64,000 bases of DNA from a halophilic archaeon SHRA6 (GTDB lineage Archaea > Halobacteriota > Halobacteria > Halobacteriales > Haloferacaceae): NCBI GenBank assembly GCA_005239175.1, contig ML241294.1, forward strand, positions 186,001-250,000, written 5' to 3'. This document shows, piece by piece, positions 44,380 through 52,712 of this stretch. Both the position numbers and the translations under genes were made by a program. The notes beneath the pieces were generated by a model. That model saw nothing but the letters and a program-made list of their open reading frames with translations, made no database searches and was not told the origin of the DNA. Numbering within the stretch: the stretch's first letter is position 1; the number at the start of each line of letters is the position of its first letter.

Positions 44380-45962
44380 GTGGGCGCGATCGCACGCCCG
44401 TTGACGATGCCGAGGTCTGTATCATTGGTGCAGGTCCTGCGGGCGGACTCATCGCCGATCGGCTCGCAGCCGACCACACCGTCGTTGTGCTCGACGCCGG
44501 CCCGCGGTTCGATCCGTCCGATCGACTCGAACGGCAAGAGCGGGCGATTCGACCCTCGTACGATCGACCGGACGTGTGGGACGGCGATCCCGAGCGGGAT
44601 GCCCACGCCGCCAGCGGTGAGTGGTTCTACCCGTTGAACCACGCGCGTGTGAAAGGAATTGGGGGGTCGACACTACACTGGCAGGGCATGGTCATGCGCC
44701 TCCACGAGGACGACTTCAACTCCAAGAGCACCCGTGGGGTCGGCGTCGACTGGCCGATCGACTACGCAGATCTGCAGCCGTACTACGCGGCCGCAGAGCG
44801 CGAACTCGGGGTTGCCGGCGCGGATCATCCGTACGCGCCGCCACGTGAGGAGCCGTTTCCGATGACCGAGTTCGAGCCCTCCTACAGCGACAGTCTGTTC
44901 GCCGAAGCCTGCGAGCGACTCGAGATCGACATGCATCCGGTCCCGAACGCCCGAAACTCCGAGTCTTACGACGATCGATCCGCGTGCGTGAGCTACGGGA
45001 CCTGCCAGCCGGTGTGTCCCTCCGGCGCGAAGTACGACGCAACTGTCCACGTCGATCGAGCTGAATCGAAGGGTGCGACGGTGATCGATCGGGCGGTCGT
45101 CGGTCGGCTGGAACACGATCGCGATCGCATCACCGCAGCGGTCTACAACACACCCGACGGGGCTGAACACCGACAGGAAGCAGACGTCTTCGTGCTCGCC
45201 GCGGGCGGCGTCGAAACCCCGCGGCTCCTGTTACTCTCGGAGTCCGACGACTACCCCGAAGGGCTCGCCAACTCCAGTGGCCTCGTCGGCTCGTTCTTCA
45301 TGGATCACCTCTTTGCAGGGATGGGTGGGTTGCTGGACGAACCGACCAGACAGAACCACATTGGTTTCCTCACGAGCGAGTGCCACCAGTTCTACGACGA
45401 CGCCGACACGGAGATCGCCCCGTTCAAACTCGAGTTCTTCAACTACGACGGGCCCTCGTCGGTGACGATGGCGCTCACCGGCGACGACTGGGGTGACGCG
45501 CTGCTCGATCGGGTTCGCGCGGACTACGGCAACCACATCGGAATGGGGGCGCTCGTTGAACAACTGCCAACCGAAGACAGCTACATTGGGCTCGATCGTG
45601 AACAGACTGACCCGTTCGGCAACCCCGTTCCAGACGTCCATTGGACAGTCGACGATCGGGCGCTTCGGACGATCGAACGGGCCAACGAACTTCAGCGGGA
45701 GATCCTGACCGAACTCGGCGTCGAAATCACCTGGCAGGTCGGCCCCGACAACACCGGGCCAGCCTACCACCACATGGGGACAACACGGATGAGCGACGAT
45801 TCGGCCGACGGCGTCGTTCGTCCCGATCTCCGGACCCACGACCTGCAGAACTGCTGGATCGCTTCCAGCGGCGTCTTCCCGACCGGCGGCGCGATGAACC
45901 CGACGCTCACGATCGCCGCGATCGCGCTCAAAGCCGCCAAACACATCGACGAAGCGCTGTAG
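44376..45962 (+). CDS. GMC-family FAD dehydrogenase (large subunit)
   Basis: A 528-residue flavoprotein. The FAD motif is VCIIGAGPAGGLIADRLA, the second GMC signature is GIGGSTLHWQGMVMRLH, a Cys-rich stretch is CVSYGTCQPVCPSGAKYDA, and active-site His and Asn lie in GPAYHHMGTTRM and GAMNPTLTIAA. It likely oxidises a sugar, sugar acid or polyol on the outer face, exported together with subunit 3. A cytochrome c subunit is not in the window. It is in an operon under iron box A. Confidence 0.85.
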   Translation: MSGRDRTPVDDAEVCIIGAGPAGGLIADRLAADHTVVVLDAGPRFDPSDRLERQERAIRPSYDRPDVWDGDPERDAHAASGEWFYPLNHARVKGIGGSTLHWQGMVMRLHEDDFNSKSTRGVGVDWPIDYADLQPYYAAAERELGVAGADHPYAPPREEPFPMTEFEPSYSDSLFAEACERLEIDMHPVPNARNSESYDDRSACVSYGTCQPVCPSGAKYDATVHVDRAESKGATVIDRAVVGRLEHDRDRITAAVYNTPDGAEHRQEADVFVLAAGGVETPRLLLLSESDDYPEGLANSSGLVGSFFMDHLFAGMGGLLDEPTRQNHIGFLTSECHQFYDDADTEIAPFKLEFFNYDGPSSVTMALTGDDWGDALLDRVRADYGNHIGMGALVEQLPTEDSYIGLDREQTDPFGNPVPDVHWTVDDRALRTIERANELQREILTELGVEITWQVGPDNTGPAYHHMGTTRMSDDSADGVVRPDLRTHDLQNCWIASSGVFPTGGAMNPTLTIAAIALKAAKHIDEAL

Positions 45963-45984
45963 GCCCGCACCCAGCCGATCTGTT

Positions 45985-45998
45985 TTAGGCAAGCCTAA
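45985..45998. promoter_or_regulatory. Iron box B (DtxR-type operator)
   Basis: TTAGG CAAG CCTAA lies just upstream of the TATA-like GTTAAGTA at 46001-46008, which is 27 bases before the ATG at 46032. Confidence 0.8.
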
Positions 45999-46031
45999 AG
46001 TGTTAAGTACTTGCCCGCATAACGCCGGGTA

Positions 46032-46778
46032 ATGAAGCTCACAGGGCGATTCCGAGCGAACGGTCGGACCGACGAGTCAGCTGAAACCGACGAAACCGAC
46101 GAGTACACGTTCGATGATCTTGCGGTCGTAATGGGAACGTACAACGAAGAGCAGGCGATCGCACAGGTCCTCACAGACATTGACGAGGTGACGGACGGGA
46201 AGGCCGAAGTGGTCTGTGTCGACGGTTCCTCGGATCGGACACCCGAGATCGCCCGCAAACTCGGCGCAACCGTGATCGAACAGGAGCCGCAGGGGTACGG
46301 CATCGCCGTCCGCGAGGCCGTGTTGACGCCCGATCGGCCGATCGTTGTCACAACCGACTGCGACGACACCTACCCCATGGAACAGCTGCCGGAGTTCCTC
46401 GAGTTGATCAACGAGGGCTACGACGTGGTCAGCGGCGATCGGCTCTACTACGGCGCGGCGGCGATGCCGGCGTTCAATCGCCTCGGCAACCACCTGTTCG
46501 CGCTGACCGCGAGCGTCCTCATGGGCCAGCGCGTCCACGACACGACAACCGGAATGCGCGCATACCGCCGGGAGTTGCTTCACGAGATTGCGTGGACAGA
46601 AAACACCGGGCTCTCCGCAGAGCTACTCATTCGGCCGCTCATGCGCGGGTACGACGTGACCGAACGACCGATCCGGTACGACGAACGCGCTGGCGAGTCG
46701 AAACTTGACCCGATCGAGGGTGGACTCGCGATCGCGAAGTCGATCGTGAAAGTCTGTCTCGAAGAGCGGATCCGCTGA
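46032..46778 (+). CDS. GT2 glycosyltransferase (dolichyl-phosphate sugar synthase-like)
   Basis: A 248-residue family 2 transferase. It has LAVVMGTYNEEQAIAQVLTD, VVCVDGSSDRTPEIARKLGA, the metal-binding TTDCDDTYPMEQ (DxD) and TTGMRAYRRELLHEI. It lacks membrane helices, like DPM1-type synthases that load a sugar from a nucleotide donor onto dolichyl phosphate on the cytoplasmic face. The apparent leaderless start at 46032 and iron box B place it under iron control. It converges with the GT-C gene, with a 6-base gap. Confidence 0.82.
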   Translation: MKLTGRFRANGRTDESAETDETDEYTFDDLAVVMGTYNEEQAIAQVLTDIDEVTDGKAEVVCVDGSSDRTPEIARKLGATVIEQEPQGYGIAVREAVLTPDRPIVVTTDCDDTYPMEQLPEFLELINEGYDVVSGDRLYYGAAAMPAFNRLGNHLFALTASVLMGQRVHDTTTGMRAYRRELLHEIAWTENTGLSAELLIRPLMRGYDVTERPIRYDERAGESKLDPIEGGLAIAKSIVKVCLEERIR

Positions 46779-46784
46779 AACGAG

Positions 46785-48977
46785 TTATTCTTCGGTCTCC
46801 TCCAGCGTTGTCTCGAAGAACACACCGTCGCGGTGCGCATCTGGCTCGTTGGGAAGGTACGTTCCCTCGCTCCCACAGTCGGTGACGAGCGCACAGACCG
46901 ATCGCTCCGGCGGCCAAATTGCCTCGACGGTCTCACCGTCAGTCCGGACTGTCGTTTCTTGCCGGTAGGTGAGCGTCGAGCCGTCCGGCTGGACAAGCGT
47001 CGTCGTCACGACCACGGTGTCGGTTTCGTCGATCGCGACAGTTTCGTCGGAGCCAACCGCGTTGAGAAACGCTCCATCGGGACCGATCGTCCACTCGAAG
47101 GCGATCGTCTCACCTGGATCAGTGACTGTCTCTATAACATAACTGTCATGAGTCTCCAGACGAACTCGTGCGGTTGTCACCTCCGCGGAACCGGGCACAC
47201 CGACCCTCGTTTCGGCGTCGAGACGGTCGCCGCTTCGAACGTCGATCGGCTCGAGTTTCGGAACGACGTGTCTGTTCGGATCGGGAACCCATTCGCCCTT
47301 GTAGGCGTAGCGGTAGTGGGTTCGGTTCGGATAGGCGTCGATCACGGCGAAGTTGTCATCTGGATCGCGATCAAGTGCGTATACCACGTCACCGTCTAGG
47401 CTCGGATCGTGTCGAAGGTACTGAAACGGGTGGTGCTGCCAGTCGCCGTACGGTGTCGGAATAAAGACGAGCGCGTTCTCGAAGTCCGTCTCCTCGATCG
47501 GCGCGTACGCCCGCTCGAACTTGTCGGCGTTGGCGGAGTTCTTCTCGATCGGGTCCGCGACCGCTGCGACGTTTGCACCGCCTGCAATTGCGAGGGCTCC
47601 GATCGCGACAGCGGCCACAAGTGCGGTCGCCGCCCGCCGGTTCGTCCGCTGGGTGAGTGCCGTCCGGAGGCGACGGAGGCCATCGTAGCCGGCGACGGTC
47701 GCGACCGCGGCGAAGGTCGAAAGCGGAACCAACAGATCGAAGTGGTAGAACGGGCCGAGGCCCGAAATCAGCCCATCCGTTGGGTCCGACATTGTCGCGA
47801 GAATGTTGAAATTCCCCCAAAAGAACAGATTTCCGAGCGGGACAGAGACAAACAAGCCCGCAACGAGCACGCCTGCGGTCCGCTTGAATGACGACATGTC
47901 AGTGCGACCGAGATCCGGGTCATCAACACGACCGCGCAGCCATCGCCGAACGGCGATCGCGAGTCCTACTCCTGCCGCCGCCGTGCCGATCGCACCCGCA
48001 GTGAACCAGCGCGTCCCGAAGTACCACAGCACGTAGCCGTTGGCTTCAAGCGCGAGTTCGGGTGTGTAGTCGATCGAGTGTCCCAGAATCCGTCGCCGGC
48101 CGAATCCCGGCCCGTCCATCGGTGCAAATGCCTCGTAGGGGAATGTCAGCGCTGCGCCGGTCAGCCGGAGGTTGTACGCGAGGGTGAGCAGGACGAACGC
48201 CGAGCCGAGCGCGGCGATCACAGCCTGCCGGCGAATCGGCTCTGTGAGCGGTGCTCGATCGGGCGGCGAACGGTTGTCCGTCACCGAGCTGCGACCGTCT
48301 GCACGGACAGACTGGACGAGACCGTCCGCTCGAACGGACTGAACGATCTCGTAACACGCGTGCAGTATGAACGGCGCGGCAAACAACACCGCCGTGTACG
48401 GCCGTGCGAAGAACGCCAGCCCGATCGCAACCCCAGCGACAACAGCAGCACGAAGCGACCGATCGCTGACCGCCCGGAGGTACGCGACTGCGAACGCGAG
48501 GTTCAATGCAGTAGTGGGGGCGTACGGGAGGAAAGTGGACGTATTGACGATCGCAAGCGGCGAGGCCGCAAACACCGCGGCGGCAGCGATCCCAACGCGG
48601 CGATCAAAGCACATCGACCCGAGAAGATACACCAATCCCGCGTTGGCTGCGGCGACCACCGCGAGCGTTACCCGCGGTTCGCCAAACAGCGCCATTGTGA
48701 CGGCGAACATCGCCGCCGGGACGGGCGTGTACTTCGAGTACAGCCGACCGCCGTCCTCAATAAAGAACCACGGCCGAAACGCGCCAGCGAGCTCGCCGGC
48801 GTGAATCTCTAACTGGCCGTTCAGCAGCATCGCCGCCTGTGTGAGGTACACTGCCTCGTCGTGGTTACTCGAGTGGTACGCAAAAACCGTCGAGGAGATA
48901 AAAAGGACCACTGCGCCGGCGAACAGTGCGATCGCCGCGGCGACGAGCGTGTCCCGGTCGATTCGATCGCGCCCCAT
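46785..48977 (-). CDS. GT-C membrane glycosyltransferase (family 39-like)
   Basis: A 730-residue protein. The N-terminal half has about ten to eleven membrane helices, starting LVAAAIALFAGAVVLFISST, with the acidic first-loop motif HSSNHDEAVYL expected of GT-C enzymes that use lipid-phosphate sugars. The C-terminal 250 residues (from FERAYAPIEETDFENALVFI) form a beta-rich, acidic domain probably outside the cell. It starts 12 bases after the stop of the iron-binding lipoprotein gene, so it is read from the same iron-regulated promoter (box C). The likely role is transfer of the dolichol-linked sugar onto a surface acceptor. Confidence 0.78.
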   Translation of the reverse strand: MGRDRIDRDTLVAAAIALFAGAVVLFISSTVFAYHSSNHDEAVYLTQAAMLLNGQLEIHAGELAGAFRPWFFIEDGGRLYSKYTPVPAAMFAVTMALFGEPRVTLAVVAAANAGLVYLLGSMCFDRRVGIAAAAVFAASPLAIVNTSTFLPYAPTTALNLAFAVAYLRAVSDRSLRAAVVAGVAIGLAFFARPYTAVLFAAPFILHACYEIVQSVRADGLVQSVRADGRSSVTDNRSPPDRAPLTEPIRRQAVIAALGSAFVLLTLAYNLRLTGAALTFPYEAFAPMDGPGFGRRRILGHSIDYTPELALEANGYVLWYFGTRWFTAGAIGTAAAGVGLAIAVRRWLRGRVDDPDLGRTDMSSFKRTAGVLVAGLFVSVPLGNLFFWGNFNILATMSDPTDGLISGLGPFYHFDLLVPLSTFAAVATVAGYDGLRRLRTALTQRTNRRAATALVAAVAIGALAIAGGANVAAVADPIEKNSANADKFERAYAPIEETDFENALVFIPTPYGDWQHHPFQYLRHDPSLDGDVVYALDRDPDDNFAVIDAYPNRTHYRYAYKGEWVPDPNRHVVPKLEPIDVRSGDRLDAETRVGVPGSAEVTTARVRLETHDSYVIETVTDPGETIAFEWTIGPDGAFLNAVGSDETVAIDETDTVVVTTTLVQPDGSTLTYRQETTVRTDGETVEAIWPPERSVCALVTDCGSEGTYLPNEPDAHRDGVFFETTLEETEE

Positions 48978-48989
48978 CGTCTGTGAGTC

Positions 48990-50162
48990 TCAGACCTCGA
49001 TGCCGGCGTCGCGCATGAGGTCGACGGTTTCGGCGAGATCAGACAGCTCCGTCAGATCGATGTCCGGGACGTCGAGTTCGTCGATCGTTGGAAGATCGCC
49101 AATCGGTTCCACGTCGGGCACGAGCGGATACTCGAATGTCGATCGCGCGAAGTAGTCCTGTGCCTCTGCCGACAGGAGATGTCGGATGAAATTCTCTGCG
49201 AGGTCAGCGTCGCTCGTGCTGTCAACGACAGCCGCGCCGGCGACGTTGAACACCGCACCCGCGTCGCCCTGCGTGAACGCCGTGCCGATCGACGCCTCCG
49301 GGTTGCCGTCGAGGACGCGCTGGATGTAGTAGTGGTTCGTGAACGCAGCGTCGATCTCGCCGTCGGCGATTGCCTGACAGGCGGCGAACTCGTCGGGATA
49401 GTCGACGATTCCGGCAGCCTGGACGTCTTCGAGCCACTGCCGAGTGGCGTCTTCGCCCTCGATGATACGCATTGCAGTGATGAATGCCTGACAGGAGCCG
49501 TAGGAGGGTGCCCACCCAAGCGTGCCGTCGAACTCCTCTGGGTACGCCATCACGTCGGTCGGCATGTCCGACTCATCGTACTCGTCGGTGTTGTATGGGA
49601 TCGTTCTCGCGCGGCCGGAGGTACCGATCCACTCGTCAGTGTGGAACTCCGATCGGACCATGTCGAGGACCTCCTCGGAGAGCGACGCTGTACGGCCCTC
49701 GTCGGCAAGTGCGCCGAGCGCGCCTGAGTTAACCGAGTAGAATACGTCGGCGGGCGAGCCGCTCCCTTCGTTTGCGATCTGGTTGACGAGGTCGGTTGAG
49801 CCGCCGTAGCGGACCGTGAGCGAGAGGTCGTCATACAGGTCATCGATAAATCCGACAATCTCGCCGACGAGGAACTCCCCACGCCCGGAGTATACCGTGA
49901 GTTCTCCAGCGAGGTCCGGCATGTCGGCCATCGGCACGCCGCCGGGTGCGTCTCGTCCTTCCCGGCCAGAGCCGATCTGGCCCACGGTTGATTCAGTGGT
50001 CGGCTCTTCGGATCCGTCTCCTCCCCCCGAGTCGCCGTTGCCATCGCCGTTTCCGCCACCAAGGCCGTTACAGCCCGCGAGCGCGACGCTGCCAAGTGCG
50101 CCAACGCCTGCGAGTACCCGACGGCGATCGATTCTGTCTGCGTCTCCGTTGTTCTCGTTCAT
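48990..50162 (-). CDS. Iron ABC transporter substrate-binding lipoprotein (FbpA-like)
   Basis: A 390-residue protein with a Tat-type lipoprotein signal (DRRRVLAGVGALGSVALAGC) and a Gly/Asp-rich linker. A periplasmic-binding fold follows with FbpA-like landmarks (ELTVYSGRGEFLVGEIVGF, SPADVFYSVNSGALGALADE, ARTIPYNTDEYDES, TNHYYIQRVL with paired Tyr). It should bind ferric iron outside the membrane and pass it to the permease at 42089. Promoter and iron box C directly precede the ATG. It is cotranscribed with the GT-C gene. Confidence 0.87.
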   Translation of the reverse strand: MNENNGDADRIDRRRVLAGVGALGSVALAGCNGLGGGNGDGNGDSGGGDGSEEPTTESTVGQIGSGREGRDAPGGVPMADMPDLAGELTVYSGRGEFLVGEIVGFIDDLYDDLSLTVRYGGSTDLVNQIANEGSGSPADVFYSVNSGALGALADEGRTASLSEEVLDMVRSEFHTDEWIGTSGRARTIPYNTDEYDESDMPTDVMAYPEEFDGTLGWAPSYGSCQAFITAMRIIEGEDATRQWLEDVQAAGIVDYPDEFAACQAIADGEIDAAFTNHYYIQRVLDGNPEASIGTAFTQGDAGAVFNVAGAAVVDSTSDADLAENFIRHLLSAEAQDYFARSTFEYPLVPDVEPIGDLPTIDELDVPDIDLTELSDLAETVDLMRDAGIEV

Positions 50163-50167
50163 GTATT

Positions 50168-50181
50168 TTAGGCCAACCTAA
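50168..50181. promoter_or_regulatory. Iron box C (DtxR-type operator)
   Basis: TTAGG CCAA CCTAA lies between the TATA box GTATAAGA (minus strand, 50186-50193, 28 bases before the ATG) and the start of the binding-protein gene. Confidence 0.8.
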
Positions 50182-50201
50182 ATAGTCTTATACCCATCGG
50201 T

Positions 50202-51383
50202 TCAGTCGTCCGCCGGCACCGGTGCACGCTTGATCGCGTCGAGACAATCGAGCCAATCGCGCATGTATTCGCCGACGTGAGTGAAGAACGCACCGTTTCG
50301 GTACTGCTCGAAGGAGCCCGACGCGAGTCGATCGGCCATCGAATCGAAGACTTCCGCGTAGCTGTTGCCGTCCGCGCCGGCATCGTCAATGAGTTCCCAG
50401 AGGTGTTCGTTGAGTTCGAGTCCGGCAACCTCGTTGTGGAGGTCGTCGAAGGTCGATCGGGGCGCTTTGTTGTGCGCACAAAGCGGCGCGCCGTTGTAAA
50501 TCCGTTTTCCGAGCACGTCACAGGCGCGTTTGAGGAAGACGCCGCTCCAGATATCGTCAAAGCGACCGACCTCCCACTCGTTGTCGTCCATCGGCAGCTG
50601 ATAGAACGCCGGGATCACTTCCCGGCGGAACGCGAGATTCATCGAACAGACGGTAAGGTAGTTGTTCCGGGCGGCGACGAAGTCCCCGTCGAAGTCGTCG
50701 GCTGTCGTGCGGGTCTGTGCTTGGCCCTGTAGATCGCCGTCCATCAGGATCCGCACGGCGTCGAGGTCCGGAACGTTCGTCCACAGGCCCTGCGAGGCGA
50801 CGACTGATCCCTGTGAAAGGTGGGTCGTGTCTGTCTCGACGGTCTCGTTCATGGCCGAATAGGGGTATCCACGCGGGTACAGTCCATGCTCCTCAGCGTT
50901 CTGATAGAGGACGTTGACCCAGTTCGTGTCCGATCGGACGCGCTCAATCTCGCCCTCAAAGCCGAGGTTGCGCATGTGTTGGCCGAAGAAGTCTTCGTCG
51001 TCGTGTGGCAGCGTATCGTCGTCGATGAAAATTCCGTACTCGAAGCGAGGGTTCGCCCACATGTACAACAGCCCAAAGCTCGTTTCTGCGTGACTTGCCG
51101 CAGGCACGACGTGGGCGTACTCGCTGACGTCTTGGTCGTCGTACCATTCCTGGCGGCGCGAGCCGTCGTACACCGCACCGTCAACGTCCAACGACTCGAG
51201 CATCGCCTCCATCTCGTCGGTGTCACAGAAGTCTTCGGTGACGAGAAGCACGAACAGCCGATCGGTGTCGAATCCGTGCGCGCGGGCGTTCTCGATGTAC
51301 GCCTCCATGCACTCGTACTCGCGGATCGTCGGGACGATCACGCAGATCTTCTCGTCAGACCGATATGGCAGGGTATCGCTCAT
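50202..51383 (-). CDS. RGP/UDP-arabinopyranose mutase-like glycosyltransferase family protein
   Basis: A 393-residue protein of the reversibly glycosylated polypeptide (alpha-1,4-glucan-protein synthase, GT75) type. It begins KICVIVPTIREYECMEAYIE and has FEYGIFIDDDTLPHDDED (the DxD-type donor site), MNLAFRREVIPAFYQLPMDD and RFDDIWSGVFLKRACD. Plant members are UDP-arabinopyranose mutases; the archaeal activity is unknown, but a nucleotide-sugar substrate is likely. It has its own promoter with iron box D 15-28 bases before the ATG. Confidence 0.78.
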   Translation of the reverse strand: MSDTLPYRSDEKICVIVPTIREYECMEAYIENARAHGFDTDRLFVLLVTEDFCDTDEMEAMLESLDVDGAVYDGSRRQEWYDDQDVSEYAHVVPAASHAETSFGLLYMWANPRFEYGIFIDDDTLPHDDEDFFGQHMRNLGFEGEIERVRSDTNWVNVLYQNAEEHGLYPRGYPYSAMNETVETDTTHLSQGSVVASQGLWTNVPDLDAVRILMDGDLQGQAQTRTTADDFDGDFVAARNNYLTVCSMNLAFRREVIPAFYQLPMDDNEWEVGRFDDIWSGVFLKRACDVLGKRIYNGAPLCAHNKAPRSTFDDLHNEVAGLELNEHLWELIDDAGADGNSYAEVFDSMADRLASGSFEQYRNGAFFTHVGEYMRDWLDCLDAIKRAPVPADD

Positions 51384-51397
51384 TGCACAACAGTATT

Positions 51398-51411
51398 TTA
51401 GGTCAGCCTAA
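51398..51411. promoter_or_regulatory. Iron box D (DtxR-type operator)
   Basis: TTAGG TCAG CCTAA lies directly before the RGP-like gene. The operator also contains the TAG stop (51408-51410, minus strand) of the flippase gene. A TATA-like GATATTTA lies 26-33 bases before the ATG. Confidence 0.8.
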
Positions 51412-52502
51412 ATATCTGCCGATTCATGTTCATCGGGTGGTCGATTGCCGTCTATTGTCGCCGTGGAAACGTTCCACGAAACCGCGATCGCGCCGCCGCC
51501 GACGAGCGTGACCACGTTTTTGATCGCGTGATCGAGGATCGCCGCCGCGAGCGCAGTGCTCGCTGCGATCGGCGAGACTGCAACGACGAGCCCAGTGAAC
51601 GCTGCCTCGTAGAGGCCGATGCCGCCCTGTGAGAGAGGCAACACCTTCGCGAGATTGCCGACGCTGACCGCGAATGTGCCAACGACGACGAGCAGCCAGA
51701 CTGACGGCCCTCCGCCGGTCAACGCAGCCAACACCGCGATCGCGGTGATAACATCGAGGATCCACACTACGAGACTCCACGCGCCGATGTCGGCCATGGC
51801 ACGACGATCGGCCGCGACGATTCCAACGTTTCGCGCGAACGCGAGTGCCGGATCGACGACCCGTGAGAGCGGACCCGCCGAGACGCGTGCCCGAACCGCG
51901 GCCGCGATCGGCCGATCGCTTCTAACGAGCCCAACAGTCACTGCTGAAACGCCGACGGCGATCATGCCGACAGCGGTCGCGCCCGCAAGGCCCACCCGAG
52001 GAAGTTCGGTCGTGGCGATCGACGTTCCCGAGAGGAGCACCGCGAGGAAGGCAGCGACACCTAACGCAAGGATCGCGACAAGATCGAACAGCCGCTCAAC
52101 GGCAAGCGACGCAACACCGAGGGTGTACGGGACCTCGCGGCGATCGTTGAGCAGGTAGGCACGGACGCCGTCTCCCGCCCGAGCGGGAACAATCAGATTC
52201 GCCGCCTGGCTGAGAAACACCGTTGCGGTGAGAAAGCCGACACCGAGCGGTCGTCCCATCGCAGCCAGCACCCGCCTGTACCGCTCGCCGCGTAGGGGCC
52301 ACGACAGAGCGTAGACGCAAATTGCGGCGCCTACGAGCACGGGGTTTGCGTCGACGATCGCGTCGATCACGGTTGAGATGTCGATCGACCGGGCGACGAG
52401 AACCGTACCGATCACGAGAACAACGATCGTTCCAAGCAGTTGGACACCTGTATTGGTGCGAACCGTCCGCAAAACCGCTCGGGCCGACGATGCGACGTCC
52501 AT
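51408..52502 (-). CDS. Flippase-like membrane protein (LPG synthase TM / UPF0104 family)
   Basis: A 364-residue protein with about eight membrane helices. Family motifs are RSIDISTVIDAIVDANPVLV, LSWPLRGERYRRVL, FLSQAANLIVPARAGDGVRA, VERLFDLVAI and LPLSQGGIGLYEAAFTGL. This family includes candidates for moving lipid-linked sugars across the membrane in archaeal glycosylation. The iron box and TATA box upstream fix the start at the ATG at 52502; the open frame upstream is not coding. Confidence 0.82.
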   Translation of the reverse strand: MDVASSARAVLRTVRTNTGVQLLGTIVVLVIGTVLVARSIDISTVIDAIVDANPVLVGAAICVYALSWPLRGERYRRVLAAMGRPLGVGFLTATVFLSQAANLIVPARAGDGVRAYLLNDRREVPYTLGVASLAVERLFDLVAILALGVAAFLAVLLSGTSIATTELPRVGLAGATAVGMIAVGVSAVTVGLVRSDRPIAAAVRARVSAGPLSRVVDPALAFARNVGIVAADRRAMADIGAWSLVVWILDVITAIAVLAALTGGGPSVWLLVVVGTFAVSVGNLAKVLPLSQGGIGLYEAAFTGLVVAVSPIAASTALAAAILDHAIKNVVTLVGGGAIAVSWNVSTATIDGNRPPDEHESADI

Positions 52503-52509
52503 CGTTAGT

Positions 52510-52523
52510 TTAGGTTTGCCTAA
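52510..52523. promoter_or_regulatory. Iron box E (DtxR-type operator)
   Basis: TTAGG TTTG CCTAA, identical to box A, lies between the TATA-like CTTATTCTA (minus strand, 52526-52534) and the flippase ATG at 52502. Confidence 0.8.
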
Positions 52524-52712
52524 ATAGAATAAGTCTGTCGGTCTCCAGTCGGGTGGTGAGGTGGGTGTCGGCTCCGCTCGGTCGTGGGTTGGGTTCGCAT
52601 GGCGATCGCCCGTTTTCGGCCGTGTGAACCCGCCACAGCCGCGTTTCAATCCGCTACGCTTTTAGGTCCTGGTACGGAATCAGGGGTACAGTCTAGTGAT
52701 GAGGCAAGATCG

